Positions 39,793 through 51,129 of a stretch of DNA of 64,000 bases are shown here, piece by piece. The notes beneath the pieces are model-generated. The model worked only from the letters and a program-made list of their open reading frames with translations. It made no database searches and was not told the DNA's origin. The stretch's first letter is position 1. Every line of letters begins with the position of its first letter. The translations under genes and the position numbers were made by a program. Source of the stretch: Lobosporangium transversale (taxonomy: Eukaryota > Mortierellomycota > Mortierellomycetes > Mortierellales > Mortierellaceae); assembly GCF_002105155.1 (NCBI RefSeq), contig NW_019028987.1:364501-428500 (forward strand). Reading direction: 5' to 3'.

Positions 39793-42333
39793 AATGTTTT
39801 ACCAAGCTGGATCTACTCTCGGGCTATCATCAAATGCGTGTCCATCCTGATGATAAACACAAGACCGCGTTCCGAACTCGCTATGGTCACTACGAGTTTA
39901 ACGTCGTACCTTTCGGTCTTACAAATGCACCTGCAGCGTTCTCGACTATGATGCGTAACGTACTTGATCCACTTCTTGATAAATGTGTTGTTGTGTATCT
40001 CGATGATATTTTAATTTACTCCGATAACGAGAAAGATCACTTAGAGCACATCCGACAAGTACTCTCCCTCTTGCGTCAAGCTGGGCTTTATTGTAAATTA
40101 TCCAAGTGTTCCTTCATGCAGGAAGAGACTGAGTTCCTAGGCCATGTCATATCCAAGGATGGACTCAAGACGAATGGCGGACTTGTCAAGGCAATAAGGG
40201 AATGGCCAGTACCAACAACCCAACGACATGTGATGCAATTCCTTGGTTTGACTAATTTTTACCATCAGTACATTTCTCATTACGCTGATATTGCTCTTCC
40301 CCTCACACAATTGTTAGGCTCCAATAAGGAATTCCACTGGGGAAAATCTCAACAAGACGCCTTTGAGACTTTGAAAAGAGCAGTGAGCTCAGCACCAGTT
40401 CTTAGGATATTCGATCCTGCCCTCTCTACAGCAGTCGAAACAGACGCTTCAGGCTTTGCAATTGGTGCTGTCCTGTTCCAGACGGACCAAAATGGTGAAT
40501 CACGACCAGTAGCTTTTACATGTACTTCACGCAAGCTCAACCCAGCGGAACGCAACTATCCTACACACGAACAAGAACTGCTGGCTGTGGTGCATGCTCT
40601 GAAGACATGGCGATACTATGTACCTTGACGGTTCTCACTTTGTCGTTTATACCGACCATGCCACTCTACAACATTTTCCTAGCCAGCCGAACTTGACGCG
40701 CAGACAAGCAAGATGGATGGAGTTGCTTCAAGAGTATGATTTCGTATTCAAGTATAAACCTGGTAAAGATAACGTCGTCCCTGATGCTCTTTCGCGAAGA
40801 CCGGACCTCAAGGACTTGGAGGCTACACCTACTACTTTGAACTCCTTGGATATCAATCTAGACCCTGGTATTCGAAAACAACTAGCCAGTTGCTACCTAC
40901 ACGATCCAATTCTAGGTCCCCTCGTGCATCAGTATAACGATGCCTCCACCTCGGATCGTTACTTCGTGGTTGATGGTCTACTCTGGATCAACGCTGGACA
41001 AGGCCCTCGCCTCTGCATACCCAAGGACGACGGACTCCGTTCACAACTCTTGCATGACGCTCACGACGCTCCTATATCAGGCCACTTGGGATTCGATAAA
41101 ACGTACAGTAGCATGCGACGAACATATTTTTGGCCACGCATGGCGAGGGATATAAAAAAATACATTGCTTCCTGTGAGCAATGCCAGCGTAACAAGCCTT
41201 CACTAAAGCCTCCTGCAGGGCTTTTCCAACCTTTGGCAATTCCAAGCCAACGATGGGATACTGTAACAATGGACTTCATTGTCAAGCTTCCGAAGACAGC
41301 CAGAGGTTTTGACGCGATCACGGTCTTTGTGGACAAACTGTCCAAGCAAGTTCATTTCTGCGCTAGCCGAACTACCGACACTGCCTCTGATGTTGCACGA
41401 CTCTTTTTCGACAATGTTTTTAGACTGCACGGCATGCCTCGGACAATTGTGTCAGACAGAGATTCACGTTTCACCGGCAAGTTCTGGACAACGTTGATGA
41501 AGCTCATGGGCACTAAACTTAACATGTCTACTGCCTTCCATCCACAATCAGACGGACAAACAGAGCGCGCCAACAGAACATTAGAAGAAATGCTCCGCTC
41601 TTACATATCGTACAAGCAAAACGACTGGGATCTTTTACTGCCTATGATGGAGTTCGCATACAACAACTCTGTCAATCCTACGACAGGCTTCTCCCCATTC
41701 TTTCTGAACTATGGTCACCATCCACTAGTCCCTGGATCTCTTTTAAAGCCACCTGATACCAATGTTCCGGCTGTCAGTGATTTTGTTCGAACCCAGTCGA
41801 TGAATTTGGCGCTAGCTCAGGATGCCATCATCGAAGCGCAGAATAGGCAAAAGGCCCAAGCGGACAAAACTCGCAGGCCTGCTACGTTTGCTGTGGGTGA
41901 CATGGTGCTCTTAAGCTCGGAAAACATCTCTGTCGCGGGACATAAAAATAGGCCGTCGCAGAAACTGGAACCTGAGTACATAGGCCCTTACAAGATCATT
42001 TCGAAGGTCAATAAAAATGCCTACAAGCTGGAACTACCGCCTGACATGCATCAGCATCCAGTCTTTAATGCCGATCTGCTTCGCCCCTATATTGAGTCAC
42101 CTCGTGAATTCGGCGACCGCTCACTACCACGCCCTGCCCCCGAGCTGGTATATGGAGAAGAGGAGTATGAAGTCGACAAAATCATTGACTTCAAAATGTT
42201 TGGCAAAACTCCTAAGTGGCTCGTTCTTTGGAAAGGCTATCCATTAGATGAAGCTACTTGGGAAACAAAATCTTCGCTCGCAAACGCTAAAGAGGCGCTT
42301 GCCGTCTTTGAGGCTTCAAGAAAAACAAGATAA
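39793..42333 (+). pseudogene. Ty3/chromovirus Pol (copy 2), 5' part lost, 4-bp footprint frameshift
   Basis: RT from CFTKLDLLSGYHQ (YLDDILIYS), RNase H, integrase (HLGFDKTYSSMRR, CEQCQRN, TMDFIV, VSDRDSRF, QTERANRTLEEM) and a C-terminal chromodomain (YEVDKIIDFK, WLVLWKGYPLDEATWE). The frame is broken once, at TATGTA 40617-40622 inside the WRYY codons. Pol upstream of the Tc1-B insertion is missing. The chromodomain marks it as a different Ty3 lineage from the tRNA-associated element. Confidence 0.88.
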
Positions 42334-42358
42334 TAGGTTTCTTCATGACGGGAAGGAT

Positions 42359-42540
42359 GCAAGCGAAATCACTATAATAATTTTGTGCAACATAGTATTT
42401 CGCCCATATTTCTAGAGCATTCCTTGCAACAGGACATTAACTAGTATAAATAGGTCTACTTTTCTATCTAGTTCTGTAGCATAGTTCCCCCTGAATAAAG
42501 ATACCTTTATTGCACCCTTAGATCCCCCTAGAACACTACC
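42359..42540 (+). repeat. Possible 3' LTR of Ty3 copy 2
   Basis: Follows a purine tract (gacgggaagga) after the pol stop. It contains tataaatagg (~42446) and aataaag (~42497), as LTRs do. No second copy in the window confirms its borders. Confidence 0.4.
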
Positions 42541-43135
42541 TTGACTTTTGCACAAGCATATGTGGGAAGCCTTTGTTTTCTTTAAACCATTTCAAAATCT
42601 CAAGTTTTTCCTCTCTGTCAGGCCACACCACGAACTGTTCTACGAGATTATTAATGGCTTTGATACACCTCCAGGTGTAAGAGTGAACAGTGCCGACACT
42701 GCAACCAAAAATCCAAGCAACCTTCTTGATCGATATCCCTTTTGTTCCAAGGCGAAATAGGGTAACCTTTAGCTGGATCTTGATATTGGCTAAAGGATCG
42801 CCGGTTTTTCGGAGCCGAAACAGAGGATCCCTGCCAAGGATCTCGGCCAGCTCTTGGAATTGTTCCGGCGTCAAACGTATGATACCAGAATAGTCCTCTG
42901 CGTTGTATGCATCGAGGACTCTGTCTCGTAATTCTATCGAATATGGTTTTCGACAGCGAGGACGCAGATATCTGTTCCTGTACATAAAAGACAGGACGTT
43001 GGCATAAGTTTCCAGTTGGAATAAGTCAGCGTCGTCTCCATTCTCGACGTGCCGCCTTACTTCCTCCACAGCCCTCAAGAATCTTTGCTCAATTGCATCT
43101 GTCAAGCGTTGGTTTCGAGTGCGAATAGTAGGCAT
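42536..43135 (-). pseudogene. PIF/Harbinger transposase, N-terminal fragment
   Basis: Starts MPTIRTRNQRL at 43135. It has the helix-turn-helix region (GISIKKVAWIFGCSVGTVHSY) and the VVWPDREEK...FPHM segment that in this family directly precedes the first catalytic Asp. It is cut there by the sequence next to Ty3 copy 2, so the DDE core is gone. A partner gene was not found. Confidence 0.75.
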
Positions 43136-43466
43136 TTTATCAAAGGAAAAGGGGAGAGAATAAAAAAAGAGAAAATCACTTTCAAAGGTCATTGGACCAA
43201 ATGAGTCATTTCACAAATCAATTTTATAACTTTTTGATGAAAAATTGAATTGTGAAATGGACCCAGTTGTGGCAGATTATTGGTCATTTCAAAGCCAATA
43301 GATTTCATTTCACAATTCACAATTCACAAAAAAAAAATTTGAATGCGACTCAGATTCGACTGTGCAATGTCACCACCTGAACAAATATTTGGTAAAGTTT
43401 AGAATACTGCTCAATTCAGTATAACCTAATTTTTTCCCGAACGATTTGCTATCGAAATCGTTCGTC

Positions 43467-43565
43467 CAGTGCTCCTATTCGAACTGAAACTCTGTCATTT
43501 TGATATTTATTTTTTTAATCTGAAACATCATAATTGACAAAGTTTCAGTTCGAATAGGAGCACTG
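43467..43565. repeat. 99-bp MITE with hAT-type ends
   Basis: Terminal inverted repeats cagtgctcctattcgaactg...; the first 11 bases equal those of the hAT element at 33431, so it was probably mobilised by that family. Core is AT-rich. Abuts the left side of LINE-3. Confidence 0.65.
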
Positions 43566-44000
43566 AATCAGGTCGACTGTTCTCTGTAAAGAAAGACGCA
43601 ACCAAAAGAGGCAAGGAAAGATGAAAAAAGATCAAGTTGAAAATGACATCCTCCCTCGCTAATCACCATCATTTTCGCCATGTCCTCATTTCCACATCTC
43701 CATCTCCATTTCTATCTCTCATACAGTATGTCATTTATTTTCCTGAAATCTTTTTACAGGCAATGTTTGCCAGGCCTGTCCCTGAACCAATCAGAATGAT
43801 ACATGAAGACATGATCTGATCAGCAGGAAGAATGAGTCGGAGGCGAGCGTGTAAATGGCGATGCCAGCATGAGAATGGAAAAGACATAAATTGTAGCTCC
43901 ATCCCTGCTGCATTCCTCATTCCTCATTCCTCAACTCATTGCAACCTTTGCCTTTTCTTTTCCAAGCTCCTGTCTATACACTACAGCCGCAACAACAATC

Positions 44001-44498
44001 ATGTCTGCTCTTCGTCACAGTGTAAGCTTCGGAGGTGTCTCTACCAAGCCCAAAGATCCTTCCCCTGTGCCAGTCGAGCCTGACACTTCCGGTTCCAGTG
44101 CAGAGTTCTTTTCTCCTGCTGTTTCAAGGAAGAGGGATAATCCACCCTTGTCCTGTAAGGGACCCTCGGAGTCGCCTGATGAGTCTCCTGAGTCAAAGGA
44201 GGATCGCCGCGATCTCCAGCGGTGCACGACGAGGACCCGTAGACCCCTCTATGGTCAACGGCCGCTATCCTTGGATGATAAAAAATACTACCATGAGCTT
44301 CTCCGCGATTACGAAAGGTCCATGGAGGAGATTCAGCGGGCTCTACGGCACTTTGAGTCCAATGAGAATTTCCGAGAGTTCTGTCGGTCAGCGCGTAAAA
44401 TGTGTCGCTTTAGCAAGTACATTTGCACTGTGACAGAAATAAAGATTAAAAATGAACTGAAAAAAATTTCACGCGGTCCTGTTCATCGTTGGGGATAA
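44001..44498 (+). CDS. ORFa homologue in LINE-3
   Basis: 165 residues, same gene as ORFa but diverged and missing ~50 residues of the middle. It keeps MSA.LR.SVSFGG near the start, NPPLS..., and C-terminal YYHELLRDYERSMEEI ... FREFCRSARKMCR. The original stop has become AAG, adding ~25 residues. Open despite heavy divergence, in line with purifying selection or recent decay; codon-level statistics would decide. Confidence 0.6.
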   Translation: MSALRHSVSFGGVSTKPKDPSPVPVEPDTSGSSAEFFSPAVSRKRDNPPLSCKGPSESPDESPESKEDRRDLQRCTTRTRRPLYGQRPLSLDDKKYYHELLRDYERSMEEIQRALRHFESNENFREFCRSARKMCRFSKYICTVTEIKIKNELKKISRGPVHRWG

Positions 44499-44499
44499 T

Positions 44500-44706
44500 C
44501 AGGCTAATGGCCTCCACCAGGTCAGAGATGAGGTGAATCTTTCTGTCATACTTGACAGTGAAGGTGGTTGTGGAGGGGTGTGGGGTGTGGGGTAAAGAGC
44601 ACTGTGTGCTCCTCAGTCTGTGCTGAACGCACAGACAGTGACAAATTTGCGAAGTGCATTCCAGCTGGTTTGCACCTCTTTTTTTAGATAAATTTTTGTG
44701 GGCCAT
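44500..44706 (-). pseudogene. LINE ORF1 N-terminal fragment in LINE-3
   Basis: The minus strand reads MAHKNLSKK... and TFTVKYDRKIHLISDLVEAI, matching MARKSLSKK and TFAVKYDRKTHLVSDVVEAI of ORF1, with indel frameshifts between. Confidence 0.75.
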
Positions 44707-46952
44707 GCAATGTTTTAACCTAATTGATATAGCTTACTATGTATATGGAACCAAAGTTCAATAGGACAAAGAGAGGGGTCTTTATTTCTGGACAGACGAC
44801 ATCTTATATACTATAAGATATCGTCTGCCCCACGTGAGTGGTATATTAAATCATCGTATACGCTATATGGGTCTATATGGTGTAGGCCAGAATGAATAAT
44901 TGGAAATGATGCACTTTAATGATAGCTGCAGCGAGACCATCATAAAGACAAAAACAAGACTTTCTGAAAATAAGTAGATAGATGAATACGTGAATGCCCT
45001 TTAAACGACTATGAACAACAAAAACGCTAACAACAAACAGCCAAATGAAGAGCCCTTAAGAGGACAAAAGCTTTAGGGTGAGCTACGAATATGTTATGAC
45101 GTTTCATCAAAGCCATGGAGGAAATTGATCGTACAGAGATCTAGAACAGGTGGTGTTAAGTCGCCGTCGAATGAGGAAAGGCTCGTAGAGTCATTGCTAT
45201 GAGCAAATGTGGCAAAGAACGCAACTGTGTTGGGAAGCACAGACGTAGTAGAATTGGTTTCCTTATCCTCATCATCCTGGGACGGTGACAGACATCGAAT
45301 GCGAAAGAGTTATCTTTAAAAGACTAAACTAATTATGATGGAGCGGCAAATGGAATACAATTTTTGATGACAATAGCTCTAAAGCATCCTTCTTCTGAGG
45401 AAAATAGTATTAAATAAACACCTCTGTCATTAGCACACATAAGAAGCTGCAAATTCCAAACGCGTGTGCCTAGCGAGGGAGCTTTAGGAAGCTAAGGCGC
45501 GAAGAGGAGACAATAAAAGAATGTATAGAATTTGGGCGAAGTCCTTGGGAATGTGGGAATGTGATGTCATTATCGGTAATTAAGACTGTTGAGTAAGGTT
45601 TATTCGTTATACCAGCACGACTTTACTTCACTCGGGCCATTAACATGGTGTGTTCGATGGATATGGGGGGAGCAATAGAACCTTGTTTGTTGAAATTGTC
45701 TTTAGTATTGTTCTTTAAGTGCAACAGACCTCTAAATGCAGCGTTCTATATATCCGCGTATTTCTTTTGCAATTGGGTTACAACGCACTCCGCTTGTCTG
45801 AAAACAAAGAAAAAAAAAACATACACATATTCCTGCATTGGACTCCTTCAATCCATATTTGTAGTTAATTACGAGCAGACTAAACTAGTTAAATGTATGC
45901 GGCGTTGGCCATGTGGTTGGACACGGAGAAGGAACAAGGTTGATATAAAAAGTTGATATATATATATATATATCTCATTATTCATCTAAATCGCACAAGG
46001 AACACAAGAAAGGGATAGTACTGTGTTAGTCAGCCATAGCCGGAGCAAGCATGTGGATGCTGCTGGGATTATGAATAATGGATTATATATACTTTGATGC
46101 TGTACTCGTAAAGGATAGCACAAAAACAAGTGAGATCAAAGAGCAAAAAGTGAGCAGCGCAAAACTCCCTCTGTTTCCTTCCCCGTGGGTGAATTCGAAT
46201 GGTCAAAATGCATTGTTCACGAACCAAACACAATTGTTTCCGTCAGTATGGTTTATTTGTAAATGTGTTTGTGTGAATTTATGTTCAAACCGGGTTCCTG
46301 GTGCACGCTCCATCGATGTCTCTTGATGTCTTTGTTGTGGTCCCTGTTTTAATCCAGATGTGTGAATATGCTGTGTATGATTTTTGCTTCCTATCTCTCT
46401 CGGCGCTCGTAATTTACCGCAGGCCATCTGTCCAAACTATTCAAACCATCGTAATCGTCTGGCTCTCATTCTCCTTCAAGCACCAAAAAAAAAAAAAAAA
46501 AAAAAAAACTTTGTTTAATAGAGGCAAATGATTACCAAGGTTGGGACATGACATGCATGGGCCTGACATATGGGCGAAAAAGACAGTTTAATCATCAATT
46601 TGCACGTTTTGTCCTCTTGTGTTGTCTCTCTTTTCATTATTGTCTTTCTGGTTCATCTCTCGACTTGTTTCTCATTCCTCGTCAGTTCATTCCTCTTCTT
46701 TATTGTACTTTTACCTTTCTTTTCTTTTACTCTTTTACAATAATACCATTGTGCAGGTTGAGAGGATAGACCTTCGACTTTCTTTTGCAGCTTTGTTCTC
46801 AACTCATCTTTGAACGCTTACCACGCTCTCTCATTGTGCTTTTTCAAAGACTCAATAAAACTGAATCCCATCTCGTCAGCAACTTTTTTTTTTTTTTTTT
46901 TTTTTTTTGCATTGAGCCTCATTTCATCCCGAGTTCATTCTTTTTCAAAACA
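44707..46952. other. Mostly non-coding flank between LINE-3 and the PfkB gene
   Basis: AT-rich. Contains a near-perfect hairpin (cagacgacatcttata/tataagatatcgtctgcc, ~44790-44826) next to tttatttctgg, the same word as the LINE 3' end; a TA dinucleotide run near 45957-45971; an A-run near 46484 and a T-run near 46885. A possible minus-strand gene end is listed separately. Confidence 0.5.
45094..45471 (-). CDS. Possible last two exons of an unrecognised gene
   Basis: Exons 45471-45424 and 45276-45094, phase 0, with AG/GT borders and a pyrimidine-rich upstream intron end. They read GICSFLCVLMTE and then a 60-residue acidic, Ser/Thr-rich end (DDEDKETNSTTS ... FLHGFDETS). No family recognised. 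A strong acceptor (ttctttgttttcag) near 45800 suggests more exons upstream, but I could not build them. May be a chance frame. Confidence 0.25.
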
Positions 46953-47803
46953 ATGCAAAAGTTATTTCGCTTACAATCTAAAGGCTCGTCTGCCACATCC
47001 TCCCAGACTTCTTTCAGTGGGTCATCCTCAGGTGAAGGTAGCAGTACAAGTACAACCCATGCTTCCCATGTTAGCACTGCCACTTATAATGGGAATAGCA
47101 ATCCCAGTCCTAAGATCGGGATCTTTCTAGTTGGCGCCACTTACCTCGACACGATCATGCACGTCAATTCATTTCCTCATGAAGACATGAAGCAAAGATC
47201 TGAGAGGTTCGAGCAACGACGTGGTGGCAATGCTGCAAACACGGCCGAGATCTTGGGACAGGACCCAAGGGCAAAGGTCTGGTACATGAGTAGCATGCCA
47301 GCACCTGCAGCAGCCAAGTAAGAAAAGAAAAGAAAAAAAAAAGCTTTAATTTACTCTCTGTTTTTGTTAACCTTACTACAACTATTGGTATGACCGCTAC
47401 TATTGCTATCATCGCTATTTTTTTTTTTTTTTTCTTTTGTCCTTGTATCCATCCCACCTTCTTGCAATTGTCAATTCATGTCTGTCTTTTATCCCATTTA
47501 CTCGCATGCACTCGTTATTATTTAAAAAAAAAAAAAAAAAAAAAAAGTTTAAAGTGAGATGGATAAGGTTATTGTGAATTATTATGAATCAACAGTTGCA
47601 TGAGCCATGTGCGTGCCTGAATCTGAAAAGCTTTGCCTATTTTAGCCGAAATGAACGGCTATTTTATTTGCTTCTGGACTTTGGATGTCCTTAGTTTTCA
47701 TATTCTTTTTTCATGCCATTCATGTCTTTCCCCTTCCATCCATCTTTAAAAATCACTCACATCTCATGTTTAGTAAACTCTTAACAATGTACATGTACTC
47801 TAA

Positions 47804-47834
<31 letters not shown>

Positions 47835-48547
47835 ATAAATTAATGTTGGCTCTTTGTCTCTCCTTTTGACTTTTGCTCTCATGTCAGTTGGATGCCTGTG
47901 CTTGAACGAGATGATCTCCATAAACAAAAAAACCTAATTCGCTCTTTTTCTCTTATGACAGGATCTTGTTGACAGCGTTAGAAAGAAATAATGTGAAGAC
48001 GGAGGCATGTGTCTTTCATTCAGCACAACTTACGGCCCCACAGGCCTACATCATATCTGCTAAAGACACAGGATCGCGTACAGTCATCAGTCATTCTACA
48101 CTGCCAGACCTCACTTTAGAAGAGTTTATCAAAAGATTCGATGCTGCTCGCATGAGAGCTGTTCCTGATATTGTTGACATGAGTTGTCCGTTCAATTGGA
48201 TTCATTTTGAGGGTCGAGGCCCAGATGTGTACAAGATGATCAACTATGTAGAATCTATTTATATCAAGCAACGTTGGCGACAGAAACTGACTATCTCTGT
48301 AGAGTTCGAGAAGGGAGATCGACCGGGGATTCCATATCTCTTGAAGCAGGCCGATGTTTGCTTCTTTTCTAAACTCTATGCACAGACACTTGGATTCGAT
48401 CGGCCAGAGGATTTCTTAGCAAGTATCAAGGAGTTTTGCAAACCAACGTAAGCCTTTTTTTTTTTTTTTTTTTAAAAAAAAGAAAGAAAGAAAAAAAAAA
48501 AAAAAAAAAGACATGGATATGAATGGATACTAATGATTTGTATATTG

Positions 48548-48578
<31 letters not shown>

Positions 48579-48864
48579 TGCTGTGGCGTATAGGGCTACG
48601 TTATTTTGTTGTTGGGGAGCAATGGGCGCAGTGGGTCTTCATCTGGAGACAGGCACGAGGTTCAGTTCAAGTGCTGGCACAGTGGACCGAGTGGTTGATC
48701 CAGTAGGAGCAGGCGATACGTTCATTGCAGGGATTATTTTGGCACTTGGAGTGCGCGGATACGATATTGGACGTGGTCTACAATTTGCATGTGAGCTTGC
48801 GTCGCAAAAGTGTGCTCAGTATGGCTTTTCACATTTGCTGAAATCAATACCCCCAGACTTGTAG
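46953..48864 (+). CDS. PfkB-family sugar kinase, ketohexokinase-like
   Basis: Three exons 46953-47317, 47962-48447, 48594-48864 give 373 residues. After a ~50-residue Ser/Thr-rich leader come VGATYLDTIMHV, RRGGNAANTAEIL (substrate Gly-Gly-Asn region), WIHFEGRGPDVYKMI, SVEFEKGD and the PfkB signature DPVGAGDTFIAGII with the catalytic Asp. The HFEGR...EKGDR and SQKC...G pattern matches animal ketohexokinase closely, so phosphorylation of fructose or a related ketose by ATP in the cytosol is likely; the exact sugar is inference. Both introns are dominated by A and T runs (up to ~25 bases). The ATG is preceded by a long T-run and caaaacaatg. Confidence 0.85.
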
Positions 48865-49145
48865 AGATCAAAGATGACTCTTAATATAAAATACAGCAAC
48901 TCCGATTTGTCTGTTTTATGAATCTTCCCTATTTCTTCCTTTTTAATATATGCATCTTGTTGTGCTTTAACGACATTGGGCACGTTTTAGCAAATGAATC
49001 GAACGTGGTAACGTGCCCTCGGAGAGAGAAAGGCACAAGGGGACTATGTCTTGTTGCAAATTTGGTTGGTCCACAAGTTGACTAGGAGTTCTGATCCAAC
49101 AATTTAAAAAGAGAATACCAAAAACCTCTTTCACTCTTGCTTCTC

Positions 49146-49244
49146 TTCATTCTTCATTCTTCATTCTTCATTCACATCCATTCACTCACATTCATTCATC
49201 CATCCATTCACGCACATTCATTCATTCATTCATTCATTCATTCA
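49146..49244. repeat. (ATTC)n / cttcattctt microsatellite
   Basis: Short tandem catt/cattc units in the upstream region of the NMT1-like gene, with an uninterrupted (attc) tract near 49216-49243. Confidence 0.85.
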
Positions 49245-49334
49245 TATATATTTTCTTTTCTTTTCTTTTCATTTTCACTCACTCCACTCAGTCATTAATT
49301 CATTGATTCAATCGCATTACAATCTTATTAAATA

Positions 49335-49951
49335 ATGGTCTCCTCAACGAACATTGTCCTCCGAGTTGGCTTTGGTAAAATAAAATAAAATAAATCAAGT
49401 GTTGTGTTTGATCTGGACCTGTGATATGAAATAATATCGCATATATTAAAAAAATATTGTGTTTGAAACCTCTAGTGCCAGAGCATTTCTCATCTCCACT
49501 TCACCTGGCTGTTGAACTCGGTTTCTTTGAGAAGGAGGGTATAACTGTCGAAAGAGTTTGCTGTCCAAGCGGAACAGGCGAGGTAATAAAGAAAACAAGA
49601 CAACGAATTCTTTCTCTCGATTTCTTTCGTTTCGTTTCGTTTCGTTATTTCGTCTTAGCACTGTTGGATCGAGACCACTCCAATGCACTAACGTCAAAAG
49701 GATAAACTTCTTTAAACACTATAGATGACATCAAAACTCATCGAAGGATCACTAGATGTAGCTATCGCTCTTACGGAAGGACTTGTGGCTGGAATCGCAA
49801 AAGGTCATGATGCTTACAAAATCATTGGTACCTATGTCAAGTCTCCACTTTGTAAGTCACTTTTTTTTTTATTTTTATTTTTTTATAATATTTATAATCA
49901 TAAATCAAATCATCAACCTGTCATGTATTAAACAAACAAAGGAAAGAAAAG

Positions 49952-49984
<33 letters not shown>

Positions 49985-50878
49985 GTCCACTCAAGATTAT
50001 CATACTGCATTGAATTGTACATCTGTTAGGCTGGGCAATTTCAGTGGGACAGGAGTCACGACATGTGGATCGTCAATCGTTGAGAGATGGCGTTATCGGC
50101 ATTTCACGGCTCGGCAGTGGAAGTCACATTATTCCGTACGTCCTTGCAGAACAGGAAGGTTGGCTTTTGCAATCATCACAAGCCAATGAATCCAAGACAC
50201 AGCCGCCATTTGATTTCAAAGTCTTGAACACATTTCAACAGATGAGAGATTCTGTAAATGACGGCTCTTCGGATGCATTTCTTTGGGAAAGATTCACAAC
50301 CAAGGTAATAATAATAATAAAAAAAAAGTTTTCATAGATATATTTAAATCTGGAATTTTTGTCTGTGCACACCAATCAGAGCTTCGCCCATCCGATCTTA
50401 TACATCTCTTTTTTTTTTTATTTATTTATTTATTTTTTTTTTTATGTAGCCATACCATGATTCAAATGAAGTTCGCATGGTAGACACAATCACCCCACCT
50501 TGGCCAGCATTTATGATTGCGGCATCGACCCGCCATTTATCGTCATCGTCTGCAGATTCTACGAGACAAACATCCGCTTTGGCCTGCTTCCTCCGAGCCC
50601 TCTCTAATGCAACAACGCACTTTGTGGACCCAGAGAATTATGAAGAATCTATCCAATTTGTTCAAGACAAGATGTCATACAATCGAAAGGATGTACAGGA
50701 CTGGTTCAGTGGCGTAAGATATCCCAAAGAAGGCTGCTCGATCATTCAACGAGAATCCCTTATCACCTGTGCAAGGATATTGCTTGAAGCAGGTGTAATC
50801 CAAAAAGATCAAGAGCAGGATGTTCAGAAAAACTTGACTACCAAATATATTGATCCAGCCGTCGCTCAGATTGTTTAA
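49335..50878 (+). CDS. NMT1/THI5-like (SsuA-type) substrate-binding-fold protein
   Basis: Five exons 49335-49374, 49476-49582, 49725-49851, 50030-50304, 50450-50878; 325 residues, phases consistent. Sequence landmarks: LRVGFVPEHFSSPLHLAVEL, CPSGTGE, ALTEGLVAGIAKG, YVKSPLCWAISVG, IGISRLGSGSHIIPY, VNDGSSDAFLWERFTTK, ITPPWPAFMI. This is the class of fungal periplasmic-binding-protein-II proteins related to bacterial SsuA/TauA and thiamine pyrimidine synthase; no signal peptide, so probably cytosolic. The His and the CCCFC-type motif needed for THI5 suicide chemistry are not evident, so a THI5 role is not claimed. Function unknown beyond fold. Introns carry long homopolymers. Confidence 0.85.
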
Positions 50879-51129
50879 GACTAAGGGGGAATAAAGGGTT
50901 TAGAGTAGTGTAGTGTATTACCATTCATTTATGTTATTCGCCGTGTAACTATAAAGACTTCTTAGTTGTTTAGGAATGACAGAGTATGTTGGTACATATC
51001 TATATTTTATTTTATTTTATTTTATTTTATTTATTATTATTCCAGGATATGATTATGTGTCATTAGGTCTGTATGAGTATGCGGTAAAGGGAAGAGATTT
51101 TTTTTTTTTATATATGTTCTCATATCTTT

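Larger units (their letters stand above)
43575..44706 (-). mobile_element. Diverged, internally deleted LINE derivative (LINE-3)
   Basis: Left part matches the ORFa promoter and ORFa of LINE-1 (from ~10795). At ~44490 it jumps to the region encoding ORF1 residues near MARKSLSKKEVQ, so all of ORF2 and most of ORF1 are missing. The last ~350 bp of the LINE 3' end and the tRNA flank are not recognisable. ORFa is still open. Confidence 0.75.

Noticed and set aside
45645-45956. 103-residue plus-strand protein
   Set aside because: No motif, contains an A-run-derived Lys stretch; overlaps possible minus-strand exon signals.
49146-49244. CRISPR-like array
   Set aside because: Units of 4-9 bp without spacers: a microsatellite.
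49335-50878. THI5 thiamine pyrimidine synthase
   Set aside because: Fold matches, but the active-site His and Cys-rich motif of THI5 are not evident, so only the superfamily is called.
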